DNA of 64,000 nt, taken from positions 39,794-103,793 of the forward strand of contig LUCM01007929.1 of the NCBI GenBank assembly GCA_008360955.1. Direction: 5' to 3'. The translations under genes and the position numbers were made by a program. This document shows, piece by piece, positions 52,101 through 57,050 of the stretch (its first letter is position 1; each line of letters begins with the position of its first letter). Under the pieces are notes generated by a model, which worked only from the letters and a program-made list of their open reading frames with translations, had not been told where the DNA came from and ran no database searches. The DNA comes from Fasciolopsis buskii. Its lineage: Eukaryota > Platyhelminthes > Trematoda > Plagiorchiida > Fasciolidae.

Positions 52101-52709
52101 GATTCCTCGTATTCCCCGATGTAATTTTTTTTTCAGTCACGACCGATTTAAATAGTAGATTTGCCGCTGATAAGCGCGTCGTGGACGTTTCGCTTGTCTT
52201 TTACTTATTTCATTGATTACATTACCTTGTACATCATTTTTAGGAATTGGGCCGCGGCTAACAGATGGGCTGCGTTGTAGGGGAGTTGACCGAGGGTAGG
52301 AGGATTCAAACTGGCGACCCTCAGCTCCAGACGCCATGATTTTGTCTGCTTAACCGTGGCCAGTCGATTTTTTCATGTCGTTATCGGCCAAGCATTTCGT
52401 TTTTCATTTTGATTACTCTTTACGATTGATTTCCGTTTTTCCTCCCATTAGCTGTTCATTGCGCAACACCACATATGGCTTTCCGCGGACGGTAATGGCA
52501 TACTTGTCCTGTTACCTGGATATCCATTGCTAAATTTGGCGCTCATCTCATTCGTGTTTGTCTGTGTATGTCACGAAGTGCACCAGCTGACACGCCGACT
52601 TCACCGTTTTCTGGTACCTGACGGAGCGCTTCAGGCAATACGTAATTTACTTCTGATTGGTGTGATTTTACACGGCATCACTCATTCAAGTTGGCGTTTT
52701 TCCGGATAA
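3733..52709 (+). CDS. CASD1: CASD1 ortholog (Cas1p-family O-acetyltransferase), split gene, 5' end outside window
   Basis: Nine exons in conserved order spell out the membrane part of CASD1. In vertebrates this Golgi protein transfers acetyl groups from acetyl-CoA to CMP-sialic acid; its N-terminal SGNH domain is catalytic and the C-terminal part is a bundle of membrane spans. The exons seen here start at the residues just before the first span after the SGNH domain and end at the stop codon. About 815 residues are visible. That exceeds the matching human part because two loops are expanded. Introns are 0.2 to 19 kb or more and are filled with decayed retroelements. The SGNH exons, promoter and start codon are not in the window. 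Known for the family: function and topology. Inferred: orthology, from colinear matches to the human protein recalled from memory. Confidence 0.88.
3858..5300. other. Intron of CASD1, possible missing microexon
   Basis: A phase mismatch between exons a and b requires a short coding piece somewhere in 3858-7510. Around 3970-4010 one frame encodes a short hydrophobic run after a CTCCTCAG that resembles the human span, but its phase does not fit, so it is not called. Otherwise AT-rich and unrecognised. Confidence 0.35.
5330..5730 (+). repeat. Two diverged copies of the repeat found in the 50-kb inverted-repeat arms
   Basis: 5364-5436 (CGATCGGTTCCGTACTTACTG and onward to the GTTCAAACATCC block) and 5600-5690 (ATCGGTTTCGCGGTTATTGC and onward) both resemble 50190-50255 (GACCGGTTTCGTGGTTACCG, ATATGCGTACC, CCGTTCGAACATTCC). 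This suggests a dispersed repeat family. Identity is only moderate and element ends are unclear. Confidence 0.45.
5810..7020 (-). mobile_element. Jockey/CR1-type LINE, RT and C-terminus, split by a SINE
   Basis: On the minus strand the order is [20 protein letters not shown] (near 6960, RT motif before the catalytic box), then [18 protein letters not shown] (near 6470), [12 protein letters not shown] and [20 protein letters not shown] (6400-6280). After the SINE comes a C-terminal block near 6040-5890 ([18 protein letters not shown]). These are standard landmarks of a non-LTR RT and its C-terminal tail. Frameshifts separate the blocks. The FADD box region itself is degraded in this copy. Confidence 0.75.
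6085..6272 (+). mobile_element. tRNA-derived SINE, copy 1 (inside the LINE)
   Basis: It begins with a tRNA-like head: an A-box-like GTGGTCAAGTGGATAAGG and a B-box-like GGTTCGATTCCTC about 35 bases later. A body shared with three other copies follows (TTGGCCGCGACCCTCTTCCTGG, AAATGATGTACATC) and the A-rich tail GGAAGTAAAAATATAG. RNA polymerase III would be expected to transcribe an intact copy. It sits inside the LINE at 5810-7020, so it inserted later than that LINE. Confidence 0.8.
7121..7158. repeat. (TA)n microsatellite
   Basis: About 19 uninterrupted TA units, with a shorter AT-rich run at 7053-7081 just upstream. Confidence 0.95.
7511..7733 (+). CDS. CASD1: CASD1 exon b: basic and Ser/Thr-rich loop plus membrane span ending in CDR
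   Basis: The acceptor follows a strong C/T tract (…CTTTTGATAG) and the donor is GTACGT. The product starts with a basic stretch ([12 protein letters not shown]), continues through a Ser/Thr-rich loop, and ends in the span [16 protein letters not shown]. The human counterpart is FCKLGLIMAYFYMCDR. The last two bases (CG) combine with the first T of the exon at 10072 to restore the Arg codon, a clean phase match that supports both junctions. The 5' end needs one base from the preceding exon, which exon a as drawn does not supply. Confidence 0.87.
7734..9640. other. Intron of CASD1, nothing recognised
   Basis: Short frames at 8056-8265, 8127-8369 and 8273-8458 overlap on both strands and look like noise. 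No repeat family was recognised. Confidence 0.4.
9660..9905 (+). mobile_element. LINE 3' tail shared with 49480-49690
   Basis: Blocks such as GTTTGATTATGACTAA, TTGATTAGCGGGGCGAGATA and GAGACGACCGACTGA recur in order at 49535-49655 as GTTTGATTATAACTAA, TTGACTGATCGGGGTGCGAT and AAGACGACTGACTGGA. There the sequence follows RTE-like coding, so this is probably the 3' UTR of the same family. No coding part is left here. Confidence 0.55.
10072..10180 (+). CDS. CASD1: CASD1 exon c: membrane span, ends in TKE
   Basis: The acceptor is TCTCTTTTTCAG and the donor GTATGC. After the split Arg codon the frame reads [10 protein letters not shown], then the span [17 protein letters not shown], then SGPTKE. 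Human CASD1 has NLFMKENK, a hydrophobic span, and NENTKE at identical spacing. Phase at the 3' end is 0 and joins directly to 11470. The open frame that runs on past the donor to 10330 is intron read-through. Confidence 0.92.
10181..11469. other. Intron of CASD1; small perfect hairpin at 10674-10703
   Basis: The only structure seen is a 10-bp perfect stem (ACGAGCAGAG with CTCTGCTCGT) around a 10-base loop. No coding or repeat signal otherwise. Confidence 0.4.
11470..11559 (+). CDS. CASD1: CASD1 exon d: conserved EWKGWMQ box
   Basis: The acceptor is TTTTCATTATAG and the donor GTACGT. The exon is exactly 30 codons, phase 0 at both ends. It contains [15 protein letters not shown], against DEWKGWMQLVILIYH in human, one of the best conserved stretches of the Cas1p acyltransferase family. 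The last residues (FTGSYR) take the place of human ISGAS. The 150-codon frame that begins inside this exon in another frame (11483-11935) is a shadow and is not coding. Confidence 0.94.
11560..13560. other. Intron of CASD1, nothing recognised
   Basis: No frame or repeat was identified. The 150-codon frame overlapping its start is an out-of-frame shadow of exon d. Confidence 0.4.
13570..13725 (+). mobile_element. tRNA-derived SINE, copy 4 (head lost)
   Basis: It retains the B-box region and body of the SINE family: ACGAATCGTCGCACCGCTGG, CTCCCTAGTTG, GGCAACGACCCACTTATTG, then the tail GGAAGTAAGAAATC. The A-box half is missing or too decayed to see. Confidence 0.6.
13940..15265 (+). mobile_element. 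RTE-like LINE with endonuclease end and C-terminus but RT deleted
   Basis: 13967-14236 encodes the end of the APE-type endonuclease ([42 protein letters not shown]). 14230-14840 encodes the linker before the RT ([32 protein letters not shown], then [13 protein letters not shown]). At about 14838 it jumps straight to the post-RT C-terminus ([15 protein letters not shown], then [18 protein letters not shown] and [17 protein letters not shown] up to 15200). Roughly 1.2-1.5 kb of RT is absent compared with the copy at 41240. This is a non-autonomous internally deleted copy, still moderately open. Confidence 0.82.
15385..15625 (-). mobile_element. RTE-like LINE, endonuclease piece (inverted relative to neighbours)
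   Basis: Minus strand reads [20 protein letters not shown] then [13 protein letters not shown] and VVARDFKV. These are the YAPT and GDFN-type regions of an APE-like endonuclease. It abuts, head to head, a plus-strand RT piece starting near 15640. Confidence 0.72.
15640..16510 (+). mobile_element. RTE-like LINE, reverse transcriptase piece
   Basis: The plus strand reads [20 protein letters not shown] (15690-15760), which is RT motif QxCPLSPFLFN, and then [14 protein letters not shown] (15822-15870), the YADD-type catalytic box. After a degraded stretch it resumes at 16220-16460 with the later blocks ([14 protein letters not shown] in place of a FCYLGSYIS motif, then [14 protein letters not shown] in shifted frame). 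Stops and frameshifts make it inactive. Confidence 0.72.
17210..17640 (+). mobile_element. RTE-like LINE, 3' end
   Basis: It carries the C-terminal coding tail (GGTAGAGGTTAACAGATGAC, TGGGGTTCAAAAGATCTCTC, AACCAGTTGGTCGGAGACAA) and the family 3' UTR (GGCTACTACGACATTC, CAGCCGCATGTAACAG, GTCGTTTAACGTTAAAC). The same blocks occur at 380-690 and 43710-44020. Confidence 0.72.
17641..19638. other. Intron of CASD1, nothing recognised
   Basis: Frames at 17985-18245, 18802-19062 and 19068-19292 match no known family and lack plausible splice context. Confidence 0.4.
19639..19764 (+). CDS. CASD1: CASD1 exon e: AYLF…GFGHFHYFW span
   Basis: The acceptor is CATACATACAG and the donor GTAAGT. The exon is 42 codons in phase 0. 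It reads [19 protein letters not shown], where human has VLVAAYLFQTGYGHFSYFW. The His, the aromatics and the spacing from the EWKGWMQ box (20 residues between the YH of exon d and YLF) match human exactly. That excludes another exon between 11559 and 19639. The intron before it (8.1 kb) holds the cluster of RTE fragments. Confidence 0.94.
19765..22870. other. Intron of CASD1, nothing recognised
   Basis: Exons e and f already join in phase, so no exon is expected here. A CAG…GTGAGT-bounded block at about 21154-21227 looks exon-like but has no homology support. Confidence 0.4.
22880..24560 (-). mobile_element. Penelope-like element with RT and GIY-YIG endonuclease remnants
   Basis: Reading the minus strand from 24290: [16 protein letters not shown] (the PLE GLPKxHKxGxPLRPI motif), [20 protein letters not shown] (LFTNVPL motif), [16 protein letters not shown], then [19 protein letters not shown] in place of the YVDDIF block, and [12 protein letters not shown] with [13 protein letters not shown]. 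At 23354-23082 the endonuclease reads [20 protein letters not shown] followed by [11 protein letters not shown], a GIY-YIG core. C-terminal traces continue to about 22880. Frameshifts and stops show it is inactive. The order RT then GIY-YIG is that of a canonical Penelope-like element. Confidence 0.85.
24728..25617 (+). CDS. CASD1: CASD1 exon f: [14 protein letters not shown] span plus long lineage-specific loop
   Basis: The acceptor follows CCTCTTCCTTTACAG and the donor is GTAGGT, leaving two bases (GG). The first 46 codons match human closely: [20 protein letters not shown] and then [17 protein letters not shown]. After PRV a loop of roughly 215 residues follows, rich in Ser, Thr, Arg and His, where human has about 15. 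The exon ends in a hydrophobic stretch ([20 protein letters not shown]) matching the next human span. The loop stays open for about 650 bases, so it is probably translated, but a retained intron within the exon cannot be ruled out. Another frame (25173-25532) is also open across part of it. Confidence 0.9.
25794..26328 (+). CDS. CASD1: CASD1 exon g: [14 protein letters not shown] box plus Ser/Thr-rich loop
   Basis: The acceptor is TTTTTTTTGTTTCAG and the donor GTAAGC. The first T completes the Gly codon left by exon f. The product reads PQRHLFKL, then an acidic patch [17 protein letters not shown], then [20 protein letters not shown]; human has RWRLDRYVVFHGMLFAFIY. A loop of about 75 extra residues ([20 protein letters not shown] and onward) follows, then the span [17 protein letters not shown]. 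The frame stays open past the donor to 26406 and meets an AATAAA at 26381, so a truncated isoform by intronic polyadenylation is conceivable. Confidence 0.92.
26381..26386 (+). promoter_or_regulatory. AATAAA 53 bases inside the intron after exon g
   Basis: The hexamer lies in TTTCAATAAAGAATACC just after the exon g donor, in a frame that stays open to 26406. It could allow premature cleavage and polyadenylation, or be chance. Confidence 0.3.
26510..26705 (+). mobile_element. tRNA-derived SINE, copy 2 (best preserved)
   Basis: Head CGGTGGTCAAGCGGATAAGG (A-box-like) and GCGGGTTCAAATCCTCC (B-box-like) 33 bases apart. The arms GACCGGCGGTGG and CCACCGCCGGTC pair as a stem, as in a tRNA-like fold. 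The body TTGGCCGCGGTGCCGTTCCTGG, AAATGATGTGCACC and the tail GGAAGTAAAAGATG match the other copies. It lies in the intron about 180 bases after exon g. Confidence 0.82.
26710..31030. other. Intron of CASD1; weak shared repeat at 28545-28640
   Basis: 28545-28640 (GCCGGCAACTCTGATC, CCCAATAGGCCAGATGTGAT) resembles 13870-13955 (GCCGGCAACGAGGACTC, CCCAATAGATCAGACGTGGT), hinting at another dispersed repeat. Nothing else was recognised. Confidence 0.35.
31041..31192 (+). repeat. Imperfect inverted repeat at 31 kb, left arm
   Basis: Pairs with 31383-31517 in reverse complement. Shared blocks include TTGATGTTTTCTATGCTTGG against TTGATGTTTTCTATACTTGG, CTGACTGCCC, and CAGTCGGGAAACACCA against CAGTCGGGAAGCATCA. 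The arms are about 75-80% alike and separated by about 190 bases. Confidence 0.75.
31383..31517 (-). repeat. Imperfect inverted repeat at 31 kb, right arm
   Basis: Reverse-complement partner of 31041-31192. The level of divergence suggests an old foldback element or two inverted copies of one repeat. Both arms give similar peptides when read in opposite directions ([12 protein letters not shown] and [12 protein letters not shown]), but I do not recognise the peptide. Confidence 0.75.
31520..34060. other. Intron of CASD1, nothing recognised
   Basis: A C(10) run at 33996-34005 and a tRNA-like phrase near 33892 were seen but not supported as elements. Confidence 0.35.
34165..34300 (+). mobile_element. 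Possible Penelope-like element 3' tail
   Basis: The phrase CCACAGTGGTCGAAACGTTC, followed by an AATAAA-bearing end at 34281, resembles the end of Penelope-like elements in flatworms, whose 3' regions carry a similar GTGG.CGAAACGTT block. No coding part is identifiable, so this is tentative. Confidence 0.35.
34300..41230. other. Intron of CASD1, nothing recognised; candidate region for a missing exon
   Basis: One missing CASD1 segment (about 24 residues) should lie between 26328 and 45168. A block starting after CTCATATTTAG at 36374 opens in phase 0 with [20 protein letters not shown]. That has the W…EC…H order of the human sequence but no good in-phase donor, so it is not called. The 128-codon frame at 40800-41186 is unrecognised. 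Confidence 0.35.
41240..44030 (+). mobile_element. RTE-like LINE, linker to 3' UTR, split by a CR1-like LINE
   Basis: It covers the pre-RT linker ([19 protein letters not shown] near 41430, [14 protein letters not shown] near 41695), RT start ([20 protein letters not shown], 41785-41845), the block [14 protein letters not shown] (42003-42045), degraded later RT, then [14 protein letters not shown] and the C-terminus [20 protein letters not shown] and [14 protein letters not shown] (42820-42860). After the interruption at 42975-43700 the coding tail (GTCAACCATTTAGCTGGAAA) and 3' UTR resume. Many frameshifts; long dead. Confidence 0.85.
42975..43700 (-). mobile_element. CR1-like LINE copy 1, RT C-terminus and 3' UTR
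   Basis: Minus strand from 43700: [20 protein letters not shown] and VTIDKN (the KYLGV motif after the RT core), [25 protein letters not shown], then, one frame over, [39 protein letters not shown] and [20 protein letters not shown] to a stop near 43127. A TAG replaces the expected Trp after VTIDKN, and a frameshift lies near 43500. The element interrupts the RTE copy at 41240-44030. 43032-43627 is about 99% identical to 50430-51018. Confidence 0.85.
44031..45167. other. Intron of CASD1, nothing recognised
   Basis: Frames at 44288-44602 (minus) and 44581-44877 (plus) overlap each other and match no family. No exon is expected immediately upstream of 45168 apart from the missing short segment. 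Confidence 0.35.
45168..45260 (+). CDS. CASD1: CASD1 exon h: LVRN…[10 protein letters not shown]
   Basis: The acceptor lies after CCCCCATACTTTATTCCTATCATAG, a long pyrimidine-rich tract, and the donor is GTAAGT. The exon is exactly 31 codons in phase 0. It reads [14 protein letters not shown], then [17 protein letters not shown]. Human has ILAFILIRNIPGYARSVYSS and FAWFGKISLE. It joins in phase to LFIAQHHIW at 52452. It was hidden because no ATG-initiated frame covers it; the opposite strand carries a longer meaningless frame (45124-45438). About 24 residues that precede it in human (the SIWASSC…LHP region) were not found between 26328 and here. Confidence 0.93.
45870..46720 (-). mobile_element. 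RTE-like LINE, reverse transcriptase remnant
   Basis: Minus strand near 46570-46260: [14 protein letters not shown] (decayed PFLFNFVID), [15 protein letters not shown] (the LEYADDIVLL catalytic box with the YADD now GND), [15 protein letters not shown], then [20 protein letters not shown] (the VDxFxYLGSxIS motif). Divergent remains of the next blocks continue to about 45900. The catalytic Asp pair is destroyed. Confidence 0.68.
46721..48100. other. Intron of CASD1, nothing recognised
   Basis: Frames at 47097-47426 and 47663-47887 were read without a match. Confidence 0.35.
48108..48182 (-). mobile_element. CR1-like LINE, 3' UTR scrap
   Basis: GTATTGTTTTGTATAGACTT and ATAATGTTGCATTTCAGTCA match the 3' end of the CR1-like copies at 42970-43030 and 50370-50425. 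No coding part is present. Confidence 0.55.
48231..48253. repeat. (CA)n microsatellite
   Basis: Eleven to twelve CA units. A GT-rich counterpart lies at 48491-48508, and TTGGGCTTG (48286) pairs with CAAGCCCAA (48477), so the whole 48231-48510 stretch could fold back imperfectly. Confidence 0.9.
49100..49740 (+). mobile_element. RTE-like LINE, C-terminus and 3' UTR
   Basis: It encodes [20 protein letters not shown] (49155-49215), the RLRWFGHVLR motif of RTE-type elements, then [20 protein letters not shown] (49270-49325) and a tail with [10 protein letters not shown] 3' UTR shared with 9660-9905 follows. Only a few disruptions affect this last part. Confidence 0.7.
49871..50263 (+). repeat. 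393-bp inverted repeat, left arm
   Basis: It is the reverse complement of 51582-51974 with about three mismatches in 393 bases, counted by eye (near 49976, 50108 and 50142). Outer ends share TTCGTG/CACGAA; inner ends share CCCAGAC/GTCTGGG. Both arms are exactly the same length. Part of the arm resembles old repeats at 5364-5690. Confidence 0.93.
50370..51019 (-). mobile_element. CR1-like LINE copy 2, RT C-terminus and 3' UTR (3' segment)
   Basis: Same coding content, same in-frame TAG and same frameshift as copy 1 at 42975-43700. Only about six differences were counted across roughly 595 bases. Homology ends abruptly at 51019; the rest of the element continues beyond it in the opposite orientation. 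It lies inside the loop of the 393-bp inverted repeat. Confidence 0.87.
51240..51580 (+). mobile_element. CR1-like LINE copy 2, RT core (inverted 5' segment)
   Basis: The plus strand reads [20 protein letters not shown] (RT motif VPQGSVLSP), [20 protein letters not shown] (YADD catalytic box intact) and [20 protein letters not shown], ending at YSSETSS. The protein would continue into [10 protein letters not shown], the part found at the far end of copy 1. It is therefore the same element as 50370-51019 but flipped, as expected for a twin-primed 5' inversion. The 142-codon frame runs on into the repeat arm. Confidence 0.85.
51582..51974 (-). repeat. 393-bp inverted repeat, right arm
   Basis: Reverse-complement partner of 49871-50263. 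It starts one base after the LINE RT segment ends, so the LINE and the repeat abut directly on this side. Confidence 0.93.
52215..52375 (-). mobile_element. tRNA-derived SINE, copy 3
   Basis: Minus strand begins GGCCACGGTTAAGCAGACAA (A-box-like), has CGCCAGTTTGAATCCTCC (B-box-like), then TTAGCCGCGGCCCAATTCCT and AAATGATGTACAAGG. It matches the SINEs at 6085 and 26510. It ends only about 80 bases before the terminal CASD1 exon at 52452. Confidence 0.75.
52452..52709 (+). CDS. CASD1: CASD1 terminal exon: [16 protein letters not shown] to stop
   Basis: The acceptor is TTTTTCCTCCCATTAG. The frame reads [28 protein letters not shown], then the span [19 protein letters not shown] and a C-terminal span ending WRFSG and a TAA stop at 52707-52709. 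Human has LFICQYHIWLAADTRGILVL and FIFVCVAHEISQIT. The HIW motif and the VCxxHE motif are hallmarks of the family. No clear AATAAA lies within the next kilobase; the first are near 53848 and 54399, inside or beyond a Gypsy fragment, so the 3' UTR end is unknown. Confidence 0.95.
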   Translation: MFIAQHHIWLSADGNGILVLLPGYPLLNLALISFVFVCVCHEVHQLTRRLHRFLVPDGALQAIRNLLLIGVILHGITHSSWRFSG

Positions 52710-53600
52710 GAGGAAGTTACGTTTATATCTTTGTATTCTATGTTCCACACCTCCAGACCAAGCCGGCGTGTTACGAACGGTTCCCGCACACGGGACGATC
52801 ATTTTCTATTTGGCTGTGAACAACCGCATCAGTGAATACTGCTTACCCTCGTTTTCATCCGTGGTTTGCTTCTGTTTTCTGTCAATTCATCCAGGACATG
52901 TTGTTTCATATCAGCTTTTTGTCCGTCCCTATTCCCAGTGGGCACTTATGTACTCAACATATTTAGTTCACGTGCCTTTTCACTCTTTGCTGTGATTTAT
53001 CTGTGTGTCAAGGGTCAAAGGAAGTTGTTTGTTTGTTCGGAGATACCAAGGTAAGTGCTCTAGCACCGAGCTACCGTCGACACGGATCTAGAACCGAAAT
53101 TGCATCAGTGAGCACCCCATATTGCGCTAACTGCCATTAGAATGACGCAGCAATCAACCAGGGCTTAGTCATTGGATTGGCCTCGTCGGCCATTTTCCAA
53201 TGACAGCGAATGGCACATCTGAGCAAAATTCAAAAGACGTCTTTGATTGATCGTCAGTTGTTCCGATGTGGCCCGATGAGCCCGTTGTTATGCAGAATGC
53301 CAATTTGCATTTGAGAGCCCCAACCACGATAGTTCTATGGCGAGGCATCTTCCCGGTTTGTGGAAGGTTCTTGCTTCGTTCCTGCCTTGTGTCGCCGAAT
53401 TTTGGTTATGTAACACGTAAGTGAATTTCTCATTCTACATAACATCCAGTTCCTGATGGCACGTAAGAACACCCAAGAACAACACTGGTTTTGCGTCAGA
53501 AACAATGGAGAAATCAGTCGCTCCGCGTGCGCTAGCATATAGACTAACATCTCTAACTCTTTTAATAGCAAGTGCCTCAAATTTTTGAAATCACATCACC
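52710..53600. other. Downstream of CASD1 stop: probable 3' UTR, then nothing recognised
   Basis: A 75-codon hydrophobic frame at 52768-52995 has no recognised homolog and is more likely UTR. No clear polyadenylation hexamer was seen in this stretch. Confidence 0.35.
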
Positions 53601-53619
53601 GTACTAACACGAGAACTTA

Positions 53620-54340
53620 CAAACAGTATGGAACTTTTCGTAGAGGCAAATGTACAAAGTTAAAATATTCTTGAAACAGATCCAAAATGAAGTAAACTTG
53701 ATGAAGACAACGAAAACCGTGCTTGGAAAACCAAATGATTCAAGCAAGGGAATATAGAAGAGAAGAAGAACTAATACCAAATCATTATTTTTTAAAAATT
53801 CTCCAGTAGCAAACGCAGGCGTTCGTGATGTAATTCCGTAGGTAGAAAATAAAATATTATCTTGTTGGTACGTCCACACAATTTGTAGGTCAGTACCAAT
53901 GGAATTGATCGTAATTTCTAATATAGTAGAAGTAACTCTATGGTCATAGGCTTTAAACCAATATATTGGTCACACCAAGTTCGCTGGGCCGTTCTTCCAG
54001 CAGGATTTGCAAAGGTGTTTCATTTTCATCAACGGTGATTAGGGATATCTCCTGGTGTATGAGTTAAACAAGTCGACTGCTTTAGTAATTTTATTGTGAT
54101 GTGGTAGTCTCTACAAATCATGAGCGTCTTGCCGTCGAGTAACAACCAAACAACTCCTATATCCCAAGTTGAATGGCTCACTGTCGTCGAAACCCCCCTT
54201 GGAAGTCAAATCATCTAGAGTTCTTTCATGGGTTCACAACGTCCAATCACGAGAAGACGATATAAAGTTGAAATTGTGGGGCTGTGACATTCTCCTCATC
54301 AAAGGTGTGATAAGACCACATTGGAGAGACTGAAAACTGT
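53620..54340 (-). mobile_element. Ty3/Gypsy-type retrotransposon, RT N-terminal remnant
   Basis: Minus strand near 54180-54060: WDIGVVWLLLDGKTLMICRD then YHITIK. This is the decayed WATPIVVVPKKDG…ICGDYKVTIN entry to a Gypsy reverse transcriptase. Near 53830: STYGITSRTPAFATGEFLK, equivalent to FGxxSAPAIFQ. Stops and frameshifts throughout; the YVDD region was not recovered. Confidence 0.55.
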
Positions 54341-54349
54341 TTTGAATGA

Positions 54350-55640
54350 TGATCATAGGATCAGCCTAGGGGGCTGATGAGATAGCTGAGCCCCCAATAA
54401 ATACAGTCTCCTAGTGCATTAGCTGAGCTCGGAAAAGTGGTCACAATACCCCCATTCAATGCACTTCGTTAACGGTGTTTGCAACTTTAACAAAACGCCT
54501 TGCCACTAGGTAACCAAACTCAAAGAACCACAATTACCCACAGTCTCCCTGCATCACACGGAATTCATGAGAACTTTCACGTGGAACGAATCTTAATCTT
54601 TATCAAAGTTCTTAAGCGTATTGAGTTTTGTTTGTGCTTTAGGTAAACCTATTGGTGATGTATGAATCTCAAAACTTACAAAAGCGCTGAACAAATCAAT
54701 ATTTAAACAGTTTAAATATCCTCCAGATGAGCAAATTTTATCGCTTTTCAGTATCTTTATCAATGAGAGTAAGGAAAAGATGTGTCCAGGAATGCCTTAC
54801 AAAGCGTTCACGAAGAAACGGTTGATAGCGATGCCGTAATCGAACGCTTCAATATTGGTATCCACCATTCCCATTGACTTAGATCCCTTGGAGGGTCTAT
54901 CTCTAGTAGGATGATAGACACTCAATTCATATTTGACTTGATTCCTCATAATGCTTAAAAAGTTCCCCATCGGGTCGGGCCTTGTGGACTACTGGGCTAC
55001 GGGTAATCATGTAAGAACACATCAAGTCCAGTGTGGCAAACCGCGTTATCACACACTACCGTAACTTTGGACACGGGCATAGTCTGTCATAGGTCCTCCA
55101 AAATTGGTTGCGGCCACTAGTTGGAGTCTCCATATCGATATGCAAAATGCAGTGTTACAAGAAACCAATCCAGACTTGGTCACATGTCTCCAGTTAGATA
55201 TAAATTTATGTCGTGGCTGCTGCAGGTCTTCGTGCACGATCGGGAGACTTTGGGAGGCCATTTCATTTTCCAGGTATGGATCGGGTTTAACTTCGTTTCA
55301 CGGATCTAACAAATGCAATCTACTCGTAGGTCCCCTTCAGAAATCACGGAGGCATCCTTAATATCTGACTTATTCACTCCAAATGGAGTGAAGTGACGTT
55401 TATTTTAGAATACTCAATTGACAGTCCAGGTAATTGGCTACTGTAGTGCGTGAAACACTCGGGTTTCATTTTAGGCGGCAAAAACTCAAAAGTGACTGTT
55501 GGATCTTCTTCCAAACACGTGACCATTTGGTCGATTATTTTATAGTTCAAAATTTCGCTTGGAGCTGCGCCACTTGGCAGATATAGATGACTAAGTTCGC
55601 TTCCAAGAATCCAGAGGTCTGCCGTCCGGATACTCACATC
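54350..55640. other. Unassigned, between Gypsy fragments
   Basis: A 94-codon minus-strand frame at 55374-55658 has no recognisable motif. Could be part of a retroelement too decayed to name. Confidence 0.3.
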
Positions 55641-55649
55641 ATTGCACTT

Positions 55650-56002
55650 TGCAGCCACACTTCAATCTTCGCGACGAAATGTATTCGTTTTCACCGGACT
55701 CGATACCTGTTTACGTGCATTTGTCCGTGTTGATTCGATGCACAAACCACTGCAAAATCCCTACGGAGGCCCATTTCGTGTGACTCCTCGTCACGGTAAG
55801 ACGTTCAAGGCTGATCGACTCGGTCGCATCAACACAGTTAGCATCGGTCGTCTCAAAGTCGCACACGTAGATGACAGTGTTTTACTTAACAGTTCGAGTC
55901 TCGGTGTTAACCCTGCACGGTTTTCTGACGACAGTTCCGTCTCAGGCCAGCGTCTGCAACTACATCTGCCTGCTGCGACTGCGAATGAAGACAGTGTCTA
56001 AG
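55650..56002 (+). mobile_element. Ty3/Gypsy-type integrase C-terminus
   Basis: The frame reads DTCLRAFVRVDSMHKPLQNP, YGGPFRV, then KTFKADRLGRINTVSIGRLK and VAHVDD before a stop at about 56000. This is the CTHVFVRxDxxRKPLQPPYxGPxRV…TVSIDRLKPAHLDD signature of Gypsy integrase tails, as in the CsRn1-like elements of liver flukes. The frame is open, so this is one of the less decayed pieces. The integrase core upstream is absent. Confidence 0.85.
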
Positions 56003-57050
56003 CAGCAATTAGTTGGCACTGCCATGACTTCGAATGAGGCTATCGTCTCACGTTCAAGTCAGCAGTGCACTGCAACACAGCCACCCGCGAACGAGGCTTC
56101 CTTCCGTCTCACTTCCTAGTCGGACGCTCGTTTGTCCAGCACGTTTTCGCGACTAAGGTGTACTCATTAATAACTTGTATTTATATCTACGACACGATCT
56201 ATATATATATTTAACGTTGTTAGTGCACACGCATTGTATACGTCGCAGTTGGTACATCGGTTCTCGCCTGTTTTACTTTTTATGGCCCCGATCAATTCGT
56301 TCGTTCGTTGCTCCCATGAAATGACTTGAGAATTTTGGCTCCATCGACCTTTCTGTGACTTTGATTCCGAACATTACAATTTGACTTCCGGATTTTTGGT
56401 CATGTGACTTTTATCGACGTCTGGACCGTATCCATATGGTACCATCTGGGCTACGGTCCTCGCAACCATGGCACCGGTAACGAAACTGGTTCACGCTCAA
56501 CCATTTCACGGTTCCTGCACGCCAACGATTCCGTCCGTCGGGTTCCCGCAGGCCGCTCACACGGCACATGTATATTCGTTCACGCCAAACTGAGTTCACA
56601 TTGTATGACCAGCCCTGTTCACCCTCCCACGCACTTATCGAAAGCTTCGGCTCCTTAGCTTCGTTTACGGATCATATTTAAACTTTTATACAGGACAGGG
56701 CTTGCAGTGGCGCCGATCCTTCGCAGAAAATCGGTTATTTTCGGACATAATTCTCTCCAAGATCTTGTTTGAAGCTTGATATCATTTTTTTACATTTGCT
56801 TAGATGCGTTTGTTTTATCGCGCACGAGATCTGCGCGTTTCCGCTGGTGCTGCACGTTCCGAGAGTCCTCATTTTCGAATCGCTTTGATCACTCAGCACC
56901 TCGCTGCCGTAGTTTGCCTGCGCGTGCATTATCGTATCGGTACTGTTTCGGGACCACCATATATATAATATAATGCTCGCTCTTGTTTGTTGACTCGAGT
57001 CTCCTCTATTTTATCCACTGGGAGTTCTCTGTCGACCGGGGCCTCGAGAT
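56003..57050 (+). repeat. Possible Gypsy LTR region
   Basis: Downstream of the integrase tail. TGGCGCCGATCCTTCGCAG at 56708 resembles a primer-binding site, and a TATA-rich run at 56958-56975 could be an LTR promoter. If 56708 is a PBS, an LTR would end just before it, yet a 3' LTR should not be followed by a PBS. The boundaries were not proven; no second LTR copy was found. Confidence 0.3.

Noticed and set aside
51841..52140. 99-codon basic minus-strand frame across the inverted-repeat arm
   Set aside because: Low-complexity Lys/Arg/Thr composition and no recognised domain; half of it lies in the repeat arm.
54361..54400. CTGATGAG phrase as a hammerhead ribozyme
   Set aside because: No GAAA core or closing stems at the needed spacing.
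55374..55658. 94-codon minus-strand frame near a Gypsy fragment
   Set aside because: No protease, RT or other motif could be read; function cannot be supported.
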